Origin: Mycobacterium colombiense
GTDB taxonomy: Bacteria > Actinomycetota > Actinomycetes > Mycobacteriales > Mycobacteriaceae
NCBI RefSeq assembly: GCF_001672755.1
Contig: NZ_LZKI01000033.1
Location: 86,858 to 150,857, forward strand
Direction of reading: 5' to 3'
Length of the DNA: 64,000 nucleotides
The notes under the pieces are model-generated. The model was not told the DNA's origin. It saw nothing but the letters and a program-made list of their open reading frames with translations, and ran no database searches. Shown in pieces: positions 55,554 through 63,829 of the stretch; the stretch's first letter is position 1; every line of letters begins with the position of its first letter. A program made the translations under genes and the position numbers.

Positions 55554-55868
55554 CTTCGGTTCCTATAGCGGTCTACGTCGTTGCTCTATCCGCCGTCGTG
55601 CTCTGGTGCGCCTTTGTGGGCGCCGCAGAAGGAGTCTCGGTGGTACTGACGACTGTCATGACCCTATTCTCTGCGCATTCGACCGCTCACGCGATTGTTT
55701 TCGGCGTGTCGCGGTCGGGAACTCGGACTAAATCCATACGTGCAGCGACGTAGCCGGATGGCAATCGCTATACATTTCGCATACCCTGAGACGCTGGCTC
55801 ATCCGCGACATGACTATCGGTGCAATTTTGCGCTGTTCGGCTCAATCGCAAGCGATTGCTTGAATTGT

Positions 55869-55953
55869 GTTACGGGGTGTTACGGGGTGTTCGGGCGCTA
55901 TTCGCATATGGGGATTTTTAGAATCGGCAAAACACCCCGTAACACCCTGTAAC
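55869..55953. repeat. Inverted repeat with tandem GTTACGGGGT units
   Basis: Arms 55869-55891 and 55931-55953 are complementary at 22 of 23 positions around a 39-nt spacer. Each arm contains two tandem copies of a GTTACGGGGT-like unit. It lies 19 bp beyond the integrase stop, so it may be a terminator, a protein-binding array or a replication-origin iteron set. Nothing else is supported in the 419-bp gap 55554-55972. Confidence 0.7.
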
Positions 55954-55972
55954 AAATGGCTCTTTCCGCTGG

Positions 55973-57187
55973 TCAGTGCGGCTGCAGTAGCTCAGCGTCA
56001 GCGTCGTTCTGCTCGGTTGTTTCCGCCAGTTCGGCCAGCGCGTTGGCCGACAGGTTCGCCGCCACGATGGCATCGCGACCGTCTTGGGAATGCTGATAGC
56101 GCAGCGCTGCCTCCACGGTCTTGTGCCCGAGACGAGCCATGTTCTCAGCCAACGAAGACACCGCAGCGTTCTTCGTTCCGGCAAAATGGCGCAGATCGTG
56201 AGACGAGATATCTCCTATGCCAATATCTCTGGCCGCCGGCTGAAAAACGTCTTTGTTGAATACGCGATCATTTAGGTGACAGCCACCCCGCGCAGGTTCG
56301 AACAGCAACGCATTAAGACTCCTGCCGACATGCCTCGCCAGGTGCTCTTTCACGTCGTCGCGTATATGCGGGGGAACCGTCACGATGCGTTCGTCGCCGG
56401 TTTTTGTCGTGCTGATCCGGCACCACTGATCGGGATTGTCCGGATCTCGACGATGTCTCACCGCACGGCTGATCGTGACCGTCGTGCAATCGCGGCCGAT
56501 GTCCTGGCGGCGCAACTCGGATACCTCCCCGAAACGCAGTCCGCACCAACCCGCCAACAGCACCAGCACGCGAAAACGCTCGAAGCGCGGGTCAGCGCCG
56601 AGCTTGTCGGCGATGCCGTGCAGCTCGACCGTCGTAGGTGTCTTGTCCTTCTTCTTACCCCGGGGACTCATCGCGCCGCGCACATCGCAGGGATTGCGGT
56701 CCAGCAGGCCGTCGCGCACTGCAGTGTTGCAGATCATGCTCAAAATGCCGTAGGCGTGCCGGTTGCGGGTTGCTTTCGTGGCGTCCAGAGACGCAAACCA
56801 CGTGCGAACCGCCGCAGGGGTCAAATCCCGCACAGCCAGCGTGCCTAGCTTCGGTTCGATCAACTGCGACCATTTTGCGTTGTATTCGATTCGCGTGCTC
56901 TGAGCCAGTTTGCGTTGATCAATCACTGTCTTGCCGTATGTAGACAGCCGCAGCACTTCGGCTTGCTTCTGCGTTGCGCGCTCGGTCGGTGTTTTCCAGC
57001 GCTCCCCGTTGATCGTGCAACGTTCCTTATAATCGCGTTCTTGCGCTAACCACCCTTGTGCGAACGTCTTTGACGCGAACGTGTGCGGTGCGTAATGCCG
57101 TCTCCCGTCAGGGCCGATGTAACTAGCTTGATAGCTCGGCCGCTTAGTTGGCTGCTTCTTGATTTTGCCCCAGTCGCGACGGCTCAT
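55973..57187 (-). CDS. int: Tyrosine-type phage integrase
   Basis: A 404-aa site-specific recombinase. An N-terminal arm-binding domain (about 20-65, YQASYIGPDGRRHYAPHTF) is followed by a SAM-like core-binding domain (about 80-165) and a catalytic domain with Arg in GWCGLRFGEVSELRR, SSHDLRHFAGT (His-x-x-Arg), LGHKTVEAAL and the nucleophile Tyr in RYQHSQDG. It reads away from the right att repeat (243 bp from its start) and should catalyse integration into tRNA-Arg. Confidence 0.95.
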   Translation of the reverse strand: MSRRDWGKIKKQPTKRPSYQASYIGPDGRRHYAPHTFASKTFAQGWLAQERDYKERCTINGERWKTPTERATQKQAEVLRLSTYGKTVIDQRKLAQSTRIEYNAKWSQLIEPKLGTLAVRDLTPAAVRTWFASLDATKATRNRHAYGILSMICNTAVRDGLLDRNPCDVRGAMSPRGKKKDKTPTTVELHGIADKLGADPRFERFRVLVLLAGWCGLRFGEVSELRRQDIGRDCTTVTISRAVRHRRDPDNPDQWCRISTTKTGDERIVTVPPHIRDDVKEHLARHVGRSLNALLFEPARGGCHLNDRVFNKDVFQPAARDIGIGDISSHDLRHFAGTKNAAVSSLAENMARLGHKTVEAALRYQHSQDGRDAIVAANLSANALAELAETTEQNDADAELLQPH

Positions 57188-57298
57188 CGTTTCGCTCCGG
57201 GAAAACCGGTTTGTCTGACGAAAGCAAACGGATCTGTTTGCATTTTCTCTGTCTCGAATCCTGCGGACTTAGTACCTGAACTGCGGGGTTGCTCTGAT

Positions 57299-57316
57299 CT
57301 ACCCCCATCTTACCCC
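57299..57316 (+). promoter_or_regulatory. Putative integrase arm-type site, right end
   Basis: CTACCCCCATCTTACCCC matches CTACCCCCAACTTACCC at 29342-29358 (16 of 17) and contains CATCTTACCCC, found exactly at 29318-29328. It is 114 bp inside the right att repeat, between it and the integrase start. Confidence 0.45.
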
Positions 57317-57429
57317 TTGAGATTGTTGCAGGCGTTGTTTTGTTGTAGCTTGTTGTGACTGCGGATGGACCCGTAATCGACTGTGTCACAAGCGTTTTAC
57401 CTGGCACATGTGTCATTTGCTACGACCGC

Positions 57430-57460
57430 GGCCGCAGGTTCGAATCCTGCCGGGGGCACC
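57430..57460 (+). repeat. attR core, 31-bp direct repeat
   Basis: An exact copy of 29275-29305, the tRNA-Arg 3' end, without the rest of the tRNA. It marks the right boundary of the element; chromosomal sequence resumes after it. Confidence 0.93.
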
Positions 57461-57677
57461 AGGGTTGACACAGGTAAGACGCTGTTTTTCAGGTCACAGT
57501 CCGAACTTATATGGCCCCGCACGCCCTCAAGGAGATGTCGGCCTCAAAGCCAACCTCGAAGGAACCGAGCTCGACGTCGACGCCGTCACAGTCGCCTGAG
57601 TGATCACTAGGCGGATCTACCTGGGGGATTATCACTGGCGCCCCGCCGAGCGGTGGGATCAGCAGTACGCTCAGCCA

Positions 57678-59219
57678 ATGGCGGACACGTCGTACGCCAA
57701 GTGCGGCGATCTCAGCCTGGCGTATCAGGTGTTCGGCGACGGGCCTGTAGAGCTCGTCGTCGTCGGACCGTTCGTCAGCCACCTCGAGCTGGCCTGGACC
57801 CTCCCCCAGTTCAAGGCGTTCATGGAGCAGCTCGCCACGTTCTGTCGAGTCCTCTTGTTCGACAAGGCCGGCGTCGGGCTGTCGGACCCGGTGCCAAAAG
57901 TTCGCACCCTCGATGATCGGGTGGCCGAGATCGAGGCCGTCATGGACGCCGTCGGCTTCGGACGGGCCGTCGTCTCCGGTCTGAGTGACGGTGGACCGGC
58001 GTCCATGATGTTCGCGGCAGCACGGCCGGAGCGAGTGCGGGCGCTGATCCTATGCGCCACATACTCGTTCCATCCCTGCGGATGGGACGACATGAATCGT
58101 GACCCGGGAGAGCTGCGGGCGCGCTTCCTTTCCGAGCTAGGTGAGGACTACACGCCGTCCGTTGAACAGCTGGCTCGCTGGCTGGAAGGCAGCCGCGCCG
58201 TGCGCTCGGGGTGGGGCAGCGGTGCGGCAGCCAGCATCAGCGCGCCGTCGGTCCGGTCCATACGCCAGCTCGCAATGTTGGAGCGCATGAGCGCGAGCCC
58301 GGGAATGGCGCGGGCGTCATTCGAAGCGGCCTTTCTGACCGACCTGCGCCCGATCCTGCCGACGATCACCACTCCAACCCTGGTCATCCATGCCCGTGAG
58401 GACCCCGCGGTTCCGGTGCAGGGCGGCCGGTATCTCGCAGACCACATCCCCGGCGCGCGGTACCTCGAGGTCGAGGGTGTGGACCACGCACCCTTCTTGA
58501 CCGAGCCCGACAAGATCCTGACCGGCATCGAGGAGTTCCTCACCGGCGGCCACGCCGCGCCCGCACAGTCACATCGCGCCCTGCGCACCGTGTTGTTCAC
58601 CGACATGGTCGCCTCGACCCAACACGCTGCGGCGGCGGGCGATGAGCGGTGGCGGGCGGTGCTGTACCGCTTTGGTGAGATCACCGCCGAACTCACGCAG
58701 CGGTTCGGCGGCACGGTGGTCAAGAGCACCGGTGACGGCCACCTCACCACGTTCGACGGCCCGACGCAGGCCATCCGCTGCGCCGAGGCGTTGCGCGCTG
58801 ACACCGAGATCCTGGGCATCCAGATTCGCGTCGGCATCCATACCGGCGAATGCGAACTACTGGACAACGACATCGGGGGAATCGCGGTACACATCGCGGC
58901 GCGCATCCTCGGGCAAGCAGGGGCGGGCGACATCCTCGTGTCCCGTACCGTGCGTGACCTGGTCGTCGGGTCGGGCACTGGCTTCGAAGACCGTGGCAGC
59001 GTCGAGCTGCGTGGTGTGCCCGGCACCTGGCAATTGCTAGCGGTCGATCGCCACGGCCCGCGGCCGGGGTCGCCTGAGGCGGAAGTGGCGTCAACCCCCA
59101 CCCCTGGCCGTCGGACCGCGATGCGACGCTCGGACCGAGCCGTGGAGCTGATTGCCACTCGCGCACCGTGGGTTCTCCGCGGGATGGCGCACCTCGCCCC
59201 GGCCACCGTCCGCCGCTGA
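57678..59219 (+). CDS. Alpha/beta-hydrolase fused to class III adenylate cyclase
   Basis: A 513-aa protein starting at ATG 57678 (MADTSYAKCGDLSLAYQ); an earlier frame start at 57600 adds residues unlike the family. Residues about 1-285 are an alpha/beta hydrolase with the nucleophile elbow GLSDGGPAS (Ser) and a late HAPF histidine. Residues about 300-460 are a class III cyclase: metal Asp in LFTDMVAST, STGDGHLTTFDGP as the second metal loop, and GGIAVHIAARI where the usual Asn of the Asn-Arg pair is His. It should make cAMP if active. It is the first chromosomal gene after the element. Confidence 0.88.
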   Translation: MADTSYAKCGDLSLAYQVFGDGPVELVVVGPFVSHLELAWTLPQFKAFMEQLATFCRVLLFDKAGVGLSDPVPKVRTLDDRVAEIEAVMDAVGFGRAVVSGLSDGGPASMMFAAARPERVRALILCATYSFHPCGWDDMNRDPGELRARFLSELGEDYTPSVEQLARWLEGSRAVRSGWGSGAAASISAPSVRSIRQLAMLERMSASPGMARASFEAAFLTDLRPILPTITTPTLVIHAREDPAVPVQGGRYLADHIPGARYLEVEGVDHAPFLTEPDKILTGIEEFLTGGHAAPAQSHRALRTVLFTDMVASTQHAAAAGDERWRAVLYRFGEITAELTQRFGGTVVKSTGDGHLTTFDGPTQAIRCAEALRADTEILGIQIRVGIHTGECELLDNDIGGIAVHIAARILGQAGAGDILVSRTVRDLVVGSGTGFEDRGSVELRGVPGTWQLLAVDRHGPRPGSPEAEVASTPTPGRRTAMRRSDRAVELIATRAPWVLRGMAHLAPATVRR

Positions 59220-59391
59220 ACGGTCAACCGCCACACCCGCACCCCCGTCGGTCACACCAATCCCACCGACTACCGACGCCGTGCCGAGCGAACCGCACCT
59301 GTTGCCGGATCCCCCCGGGGCACCAGCGTGCGCAGAGCACCTCCGCAAGCACCTCATCTTCGTGCTTGCGAGGGATGTACAGCGATTCGCG

Positions 59392-59592
59392 CTAGTTGTG
59401 CGCGGGCGCCCGTTCGGTCAGGTCTACGACCTTCGCGGCGGGGGCACTCGTCTTGACCGACTCAATGCCTTTGTAGGCACTTTCCTTCATCTCATAGGCC
59501 TGGCTGGCGGCGACGATCTCGCCGTTGGCGGCTTTGAGGTGGAACCGAAACTTGCCGGCTTTGTCCTTGCTGATCTCGAACTTGGCTGCCAT
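59392..59592 (-). CDS. YegP/DUF1508 family small protein
   Basis: A 66-aa protein matching DUF1508: KFEISKDKAGKFRFHLKAAN, then GEIVAASQAYEMKESAYKGIESVK. The function is not established; homologues are small beta-alpha proteins, sometimes in tandem copies. It is preceded by AAGGAGAACTG and converges on the cyclase gene. Confidence 0.9.
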   Translation of the reverse strand: MAAKFEISKDKAGKFRFHLKAANGEIVAASQAYEMKESAYKGIESVKTSAPAAKVVDLTERAPAHN

Positions 59593-59670
59593 TGCAGTTC
59601 TCCTTGTTCGCTTCTACGAACAGCAAACACGCTACGCCGCGCGAGGGCGCCCGAGAAGGGACTGCTCACC

Positions 59671-60171
59671 TCAGGTTCGTGCCAGCACGAACGCCTCGAT
59701 GTGTCGATCTCCGGCCCGCACTTCGTACTTCCGCCAGCCGGGATACAGCGCGACGCCTTCGGCCCAGATCTCGTCGCGCTCGTCTGGGGTCGCGAGCCGC
59801 GCGGTGGCCCTCCAGGTATCGCGGCCGACGGTGACCGTCGCTTCCGGATCGGCCTTCAGATTGTGGTACCAGGCCGGATGCCTGGTACCGCCGAAGTTGG
59901 ACGCGATCAGGCCCACGCCGTCCGGGCGCGGGATTCCGTACACGGCGACGGTGCGGCGTTCGCCGGATTTGGCGCCGGTGGTGGTGAGCATGACCACGGG
60001 AATCCCGGTCACCACACCGGCGAAGCTGTTCCTGCCACCAGTGGCCTTGGTGATGAGACGGTCGAGGTGGTGCGCCGTCGGGCGAAGAAGCGCCGCACCC
60101 ACGGTCGTGGATGCGAAGCGGCGCATCATCCGGTGAAAAGCATTCGCATCGTCGAACGACCGCCCGGGCAT
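59671..60171 (-). CDS. F420H2-dependent nitroreductase family (Ddn-like)
   Basis: A 166-aa protein of the deazaflavin-dependent nitroreductase family. Signatures are VVMLTTTGAKSGERRTVAVYG, SNFGGTRHPAWYHNLKADPEATV and DEIWAEGVALYPGWRKYE. The start is placed at ATG 60171; an ATG at 60243 would add 24 residues. It uses the mycobacterial cofactor F420. It is divergent from the secreted-protein gene on its right. Confidence 0.88.
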   Translation of the reverse strand: MPGRSFDDANAFHRMMRRFASTTVGAALLRPTAHHLDRLITKATGGRNSFAGVVTGIPVVMLTTTGAKSGERRTVAVYGIPRPDGVGLIASNFGGTRHPAWYHNLKADPEATVTVGRDTWRATARLATPDERDEIWAEGVALYPGWRKYEVRAGDRHIEAFVLART

Positions 60172-60256
60172 CGTGTCATTGTGGCCCGCTCGCCCCGGCT
60201 GGACAAGCAGTGGAAAACCCACCCCATGAGTCACAAACGCCATTAAGCTGCTGGTC

Positions 60257-60943
60257 GTGGGCGTGAAGGTGTTCGCCAAGGGCCGCGGGCGATGGCTGGC
60301 GATCGCGGCGTCGCTCGTCGTCTCCGCCGCCATGATCCACGCGCAGGGCACCAAGACACGGTGCTGCGTCGAGACGCCCGCGCCAACTCCCACCACCAGC
60401 GCCGCCGCCGCGCGGCCGCCCGCCAGCGCACCGCGCACCGCCAGTCCGGCCGAGGTGGAATCGCTGACAGCCCTGGCACCGCCCGCCCCGTCCGCCGGCC
60501 AGCAATTCCAGCTCGCATTGCCTCACAGCGTGGGATCCGAGGAACGGTTGCAGGTCAAGACCATCTGGGCGGCCCGCGTCATCACCGTGCTCTTCCCTCA
60601 GATCAAGACCATCTACGGATACCGCGAGGATCCGTTGCCGTGGCATCCCAACGGGCTGGCGATCGACGTGATGATTCCGAACTACCACTCCCCCGAAGGC
60701 ATCGAGCTCGGCAACCAGATCGCCGGCTACGCCTTGGCGAACGCGAAGCGGTGGGGCATCAACCACGTCATCTGGCGGCAGAAGATCTACCCGGGCATCG
60801 GCGGCGGCAACTGGATGGCGGACCTGGGCTCGGAGACCGCCGACCATTACGACCATGTTCATATCGCGACCGGCGGAGGCGGCTACCCGACCGGGCACGA
60901 AACGTATTACATCGCCTCGATGACCCCCACGCCGCAGGACTGA
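60257..60943 (+). CDS. Secreted protein, ARB_07466-like C-terminal domain
   Basis: A 228-aa protein with a GTG start, an N-terminal hydrophobic signal (LAIAASLVVSAAMIHAQG), a Pro/Ala-rich linker (about 40-80), and a C-terminal domain with YGYREDPLPWHPNGLAIDVM and a later DHYDHVHIA motif. The paired His-x-Asp and HVH elements look like a peptidase-like metal fold known from actinobacterial envelope proteins, but activity is unproven. It is probably exported. Confidence 0.8.
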   Translation: MGVKVFAKGRGRWLAIAASLVVSAAMIHAQGTKTRCCVETPAPTPTTSAAAARPPASAPRTASPAEVESLTALAPPAPSAGQQFQLALPHSVGSEERLQVKTIWAARVITVLFPQIKTIYGYREDPLPWHPNGLAIDVMIPNYHSPEGIELGNQIAGYALANAKRWGINHVIWRQKIYPGIGGGNWMADLGSETADHYDHVHIATGGGGYPTGHETYYIASMTPTPQD

Positions 60944-61201
60944 TCCGCTAAGTCATTACCCAGCAACAGGATTGGGCACCTTCCATAGCACGCACCACGG
61001 GCGGGGTCGGCGGATCGACGTATCCGATCAGCCCACACCACCGTCTGCCGATGTGGTTGCCACCGGGATAGTTTTTGATTGCTGACGCCGGAAATAGTTG
61101 CTCAATGCTGGTTTGCCAGCTTTTGCTATTCGCCGCGCAATCCCGCACCGCACGCCGCATAATGAGGCCGTTGTCACCATCACTGAGAGAAGGAGCCGAG
61201 A

Positions 61202-61513
61202 GTGAAGACTGTTTGCGGGCTGCGGATGTTATGTGTTGCTGCTGTCGTTGCTGCCGCGTTAACGGTAGGTAGCGGGGTCGCCGTCGCCGACGATGACGGG
61301 TACCTGGGCCAATTGAAGAAGATCGGCGTGGTGTGGCAGCCGGGTGGCGAAGGCACTCTGATCTCGCTGGGGCACGCCATCTGCTCGGATCGCGCCGCGG
61401 GCAAGACTCCGGACGAGCTCGCGACCGACGTTCATTCCGGGTTGAGCAGTTCCTTCAACTACGGCGACGCCACGGCCATCGTGAGCGCGGCGGAATCGAA
61501 CTACTGCCCCTAA
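61202..61513 (+). CDS. Secreted DUF732 protein
   Basis: A 103-aa protein with a Sec signal peptide (MLCVAAVVAAALTVGSGVAVA) and one DUF732 domain (DGYLGQLKKIGVVWQPGGEGTL, cut here into its parts by a conserved Cys in GHAICSDRAAGKTPDEL and by a C-terminal Cys). The start is GTG 61202 with AAGGAG upstream. It could correspond to Rv1291c, which lies beside argS in M. tuberculosis; here the element has separated them. Function unknown. Confidence 0.87.
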   Translation: MKTVCGLRMLCVAAVVAAALTVGSGVAVADDDGYLGQLKKIGVVWQPGGEGTLISLGHAICSDRAAGKTPDELATDVHSGLSSSFNYGDATAIVSAAESNYCP

Positions 61514-61547
61514 TCGATCCAGAGGCGTCGTCGTGACGGCGTCTCCG

Positions 61548-62057
61548 TCATGCCGGCCCGGCGGCGAACGCCGCCACCGGCATTTCGACGCTCCCCTGAC
61601 AGGGACCGCTGTTGATGTCGGTGTGCCAGGTCCCGCGTAGCGAACCATCGGGCTGCGGTGTGTAGAAGGCCCACGACCTCGCGGGTGCCCATACCTTCGA
61701 AACGCCTTCGCCCATATAGCAATCCCATTGGAAATCGAAGCGCTCAACCCACTTGGCGCCGTCCCAGGTGTAGTGCGAAGGCTGGGGCAACGTCGGATTC
61801 TTCGGCGTGGGGCCGTTGCTGGCGGTGGCCACGCACCTGCCCGCGGAGCATGCGGTGGTGAAGACGTAGTCCGCGCTGAAGGTCGGTTCGGATTGGGTGG
61901 CGGCGACGCTGGTGCCGGTTTTGCTGACCGCATACCTCACCAGTGAGTACTTGCCGTTCCACGCCGGCGCCAAGGCATGCGCGCCTATGCCGGGCGCGCC
62001 GACGACCGATGCGGCGGCGGCAGCGAGCACCGCAACTACCCGAAACCTCGGCCGCAT
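61548..62057 (-). CDS. Secreted mycobacterial protein of unknown function
   Basis: A 169-aa protein with a clear signal peptide (VVAVLAAAAASVVGAPGIGAHA) and a Trp- and Tyr-rich mature domain (WNGKYSLVRYAVSKTGTSVA, FDFQWDCYMGEGVSKVWAPA) with about four cysteines that could pair outside the cell. This resembles secreted beta-sandwich proteins common in mycobacteria. No function is proposed. Confidence 0.8.
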   Translation of the reverse strand: MRPRFRVVAVLAAAAASVVGAPGIGAHALAPAWNGKYSLVRYAVSKTGTSVAATQSEPTFSADYVFTTACSAGRCVATASNGPTPKNPTLPQPSHYTWDGAKWVERFDFQWDCYMGEGVSKVWAPARSWAFYTPQPDGSLRGTWHTDINSGPCQGSVEMPVAAFAAGPA

Positions 62058-62130
62058 TGCGTCAATGATGGGCGTTCGATGGCGCGGGGTGGTCTCGGCG
62101 CGGACACGATCGCAGTGCCGTCGCGGGTTT

Positions 62131-62667
62131 TCATCCCACCCGCAGTAGGAACAACCCGTAGGCGGCGATCGACTGCGCGTCGGCGATCACTCCCCCGCGC
62201 ATCATCCGCTCGACCTCCGCACGCGCAAACCACGCGCTGCGCATGTCCTGTTCCTCGTGCTCGAGGTCGGCTTCTCCCTCGGCGATACCGGTGGCCAAAA
62301 ACACCCAGCCCCGCTGACTGGTCATTCCGGGTGCGACGTCGAGCTGGCCGAGCGCCTCGAACGACGTTGCGCTCAATCCGGTTTCCTCCCGTAGCTCGCG
62401 CGCGGCCAGCTCGGCCGGTTCGGCGTCGACCAGGTCGGGAGCGGTGCCTTGCGGAAACTCCCAGCGTCGCTCGCCGAGGGGATAACGAAACTGTTCGACC
62501 AACCGGAAGCGGTGCCCGTCGTAGGGCATCACGAGCGCATAGGTCGGCTTGTCGACGACGCTGTAGATGCCCTTGCTGCCGTCCGGGCGGCGGATGTCAT
62601 CCTCTCGCAGCACCATCCACGGGTTCCGGTAGATCTCACGGGTCGCGAGGCGTTCGATGAAAGTCAC
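62131..62667 (-). CDS. Nudix hydrolase (ADP-ribose pyrophosphatase type)
   Basis: A 178-aa protein from GTG 62667 (VTFIERLATREIYRNPWMVL). The Nudix box is AARELREETGL, preceded by WEFPQGTAPDL; residues before it (LVEQFRYPLGERRWEFPQG) follow the ADP-sugar pyrophosphatase pattern. It likely hydrolyses ADP-ribose or similar nucleoside diphosphate sugars. A much longer upstream frame overlaps the next gene antisense and is rejected. Confidence 0.88.
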   Translation of the reverse strand: MTFIERLATREIYRNPWMVLREDDIRRPDGSKGIYSVVDKPTYALVMPYDGHRFRLVEQFRYPLGERRWEFPQGTAPDLVDAEPAELAARELREETGLSATSFEALGQLDVAPGMTSQRGWVFLATGIAEGEADLEHEEQDMRSAWFARAEVERMMRGGVIADAQSIAAYGLFLLRVG

Positions 62668-62733
62668 GACGCCAGTATCGCCGTGAATAGGGAAACTCAA
62701 CGGTGGCGACGGCGGGGAGTAGCGTCCGAAGCT

Positions 62734-63105
62734 ATGCCGTCCCCCGAAGCCATCACCGAGACCGTCAAACGCTACCTTGCGCTGGTCGCAACCGGCACCG
62801 CCGACGACATCGTGACCCTCTACGCCGTTGACGCCACGATCGAGGATCCGATCGGATCCGACATCCGCCGCGGCCATGACGCCATCCGCGCGTTCTATGC
62901 GGGCTTCCAAGACGCCAAGAAGGACACCGAACTCGCCGAAATACGGATCGGCGGCGGTGAAGCCGCCTTCTTCTGGCATCTGACGCTCGACGCCGGTGAC
63001 AGCCGCACCCGGATCTCGCCGATCTCGACGATGTCGTTCGACGGCGACGCCAAGATCACGTCGATGCGCGCGTTCTGGTCGCCCGCCGACGTTCAGGTTC
63101 TGTAG
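62734..63105 (+). CDS. NTF2-like/SnoaL-type ketosteroid isomerase-like protein
   Basis: A 123-aa protein of the NTF2 fold: an N-terminal helix (TETVKRYLALVATGTADDIV), then TLYAVDATIEDPIGSDIRRG with the conserved acidic pocket residue, and beta strands to AFWSP. Members include steroid delta-isomerases and small carrier-like enzymes. The substrate cannot be read from the sequence. It is divergent from the Nudix gene with 66 bp between starts. Confidence 0.85.
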   Translation: MPSPEAITETVKRYLALVATGTADDIVTLYAVDATIEDPIGSDIRRGHDAIRAFYAGFQDAKKDTELAEIRIGGGEAAFFWHLTLDAGDSRTRISPISTMSFDGDAKITSMRAFWSPADVQVL

Positions 63106-63143
63106 GCCGGCCGGACGCCTCGCCAATTCTGTTGGCTGACGGC

Positions 63144-63797
63144 TTAACTCGGGATGCGCCCGAGGATGCCCTGCACGAGGGTGGTGGCGTCGTCACCGAG
63201 ATCGCGTCCGATCACATCGACGTCGACCACGACGTTGGCCTTGGCCGCCAGGGCCCGCAGTGCGCTGGTGCGCTGGCCGCCGACGTCGGTGGTGCGGCCG
63301 TTGTCCTGCACGGTCCCAAGGGTGCTGCGCACCGAGGTCACCGGGCCGGTTTGCGTCGGTGTGCCGACCGTGTAGATGCCGGACACGCCGCCGTGCGAGT
63401 ACGTCAGCTGCTTTCCGGCGCAGCCGTTGATCTGATTGACCGCGCTGGTGACGAAAGCCTTTGCGGCCGCGGCATTCTCGAATGTCGCGACGAACTCCGA
63501 AACCCCATGCGGGAAACCATTGGTGTGCTGGCCCAGGTCGACGCCGTAGATGGCGCGGTAACCGCTGTCGCGATAGGACGCGGTCAGGCCGTTGAACACC
63601 GCTTGGGTGCACTCCGGGGGGTCGAAGCTGTCGCCCGGCTGCAGTTCATGCGTCTGAGTCCACGTCTTGTTGACGTACATGCCGGGCGCTTTGATGAGGG
63701 CCGCAACGTCTTCACCGGTGAGCACCAGCGACTGTAGGCCCTCGGCCGTCACCGAAGGTTCCGGCGGCGCGGGTGCAGCGGCACTCGGCTTCGCCAC
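63144..63797 (-). CDS. PknH-type sensor domain protein, lacking its membrane anchor here
   Basis: A 217-aa frame from GTG 63797 holding a full extracellular sensor domain: VLTGEDVAALIKAPGM, PPECTQAVF, GVSEFVATFENAAAAKAFV, NGCAGKQLTYSHG and a C-terminal VLVQGILGRIPS-like end. Proteins of this type normally have an N-terminal membrane segment. Here the frame upstream is closed by a stop, and the matching anchor is encoded on the other strand at 63830-63923. The gene is therefore cut off from its start in this arrangement. Confidence 0.8.
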   Translation of the reverse strand: MAKPSAAAPAPPEPSVTAEGLQSLVLTGEDVAALIKAPGMYVNKTWTQTHELQPGDSFDPPECTQAVFNGLTASYRDSGYRAIYGVDLGQHTNGFPHGVSEFVATFENAAAAKAFVTSAVNQINGCAGKQLTYSHGGVSGIYTVGTPTQTGPVTSVRSTLGTVQDNGRTTDVGGQRTSALRALAAKANVVVDVDVIGRDLGDDATTLVQGILGRIPS

Positions 63798-63829
63798 ACC
63801 CGTGGCGGTGGTCCCGCCCGAGTGCGCTG
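63753..63829. repeat. 77-bp inverted repeat, left arm
   Basis: A perfect inverted copy of 63924-64000. It encodes on the minus strand the Pro/Ala-rich linker of the sensor-domain protein. The right arm reaches the last base of the window, so the true repeat may be longer. Confidence 0.95.

Larger units (their letters stand above)
29304..57460. mobile_element. 28.2-kb tRNA-Arg-integrated satellite-like element with defence cargo
   Basis: The element lies between perfect 31-bp direct repeats derived from the tRNA-Arg 3' end. An excisionase and primase are at the left end and a tyrosine integrase sits beside the right repeat. Contents are replication (primase-helicase), recombination (tyrosine integrase, serine resolvase), one terminase-associated small protein, several unknowns and a large defence-type operon. 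No capsid, portal, tail, large terminase, lysin or conjugation gene is visible, so a phage satellite or integrative element is more likely than a prophage. By eye, base composition and codon use are less GC-biased than in the flanking chromosome. Confidence 0.85.

Noticed and set aside
29304..57460. CRISPR array within the element
   Set aside because: I looked for regularly spaced direct repeats and saw none; the repeats present are single pairs (192 bp, att cores, 23-bp inverted repeat).
29304..57460. Complete prophage
   Set aside because: No capsid, portal, protease, tail, large terminase or lysis gene can be found in 28 kb, so only satellite or integrative-element status is supported.
62131..63126. 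A 331-codon version of the Nudix gene
   Set aside because: The first 153 codons are antisense to the NTF2-like gene and unlike any Nudix N-terminus; GTG 62667 fits the family.
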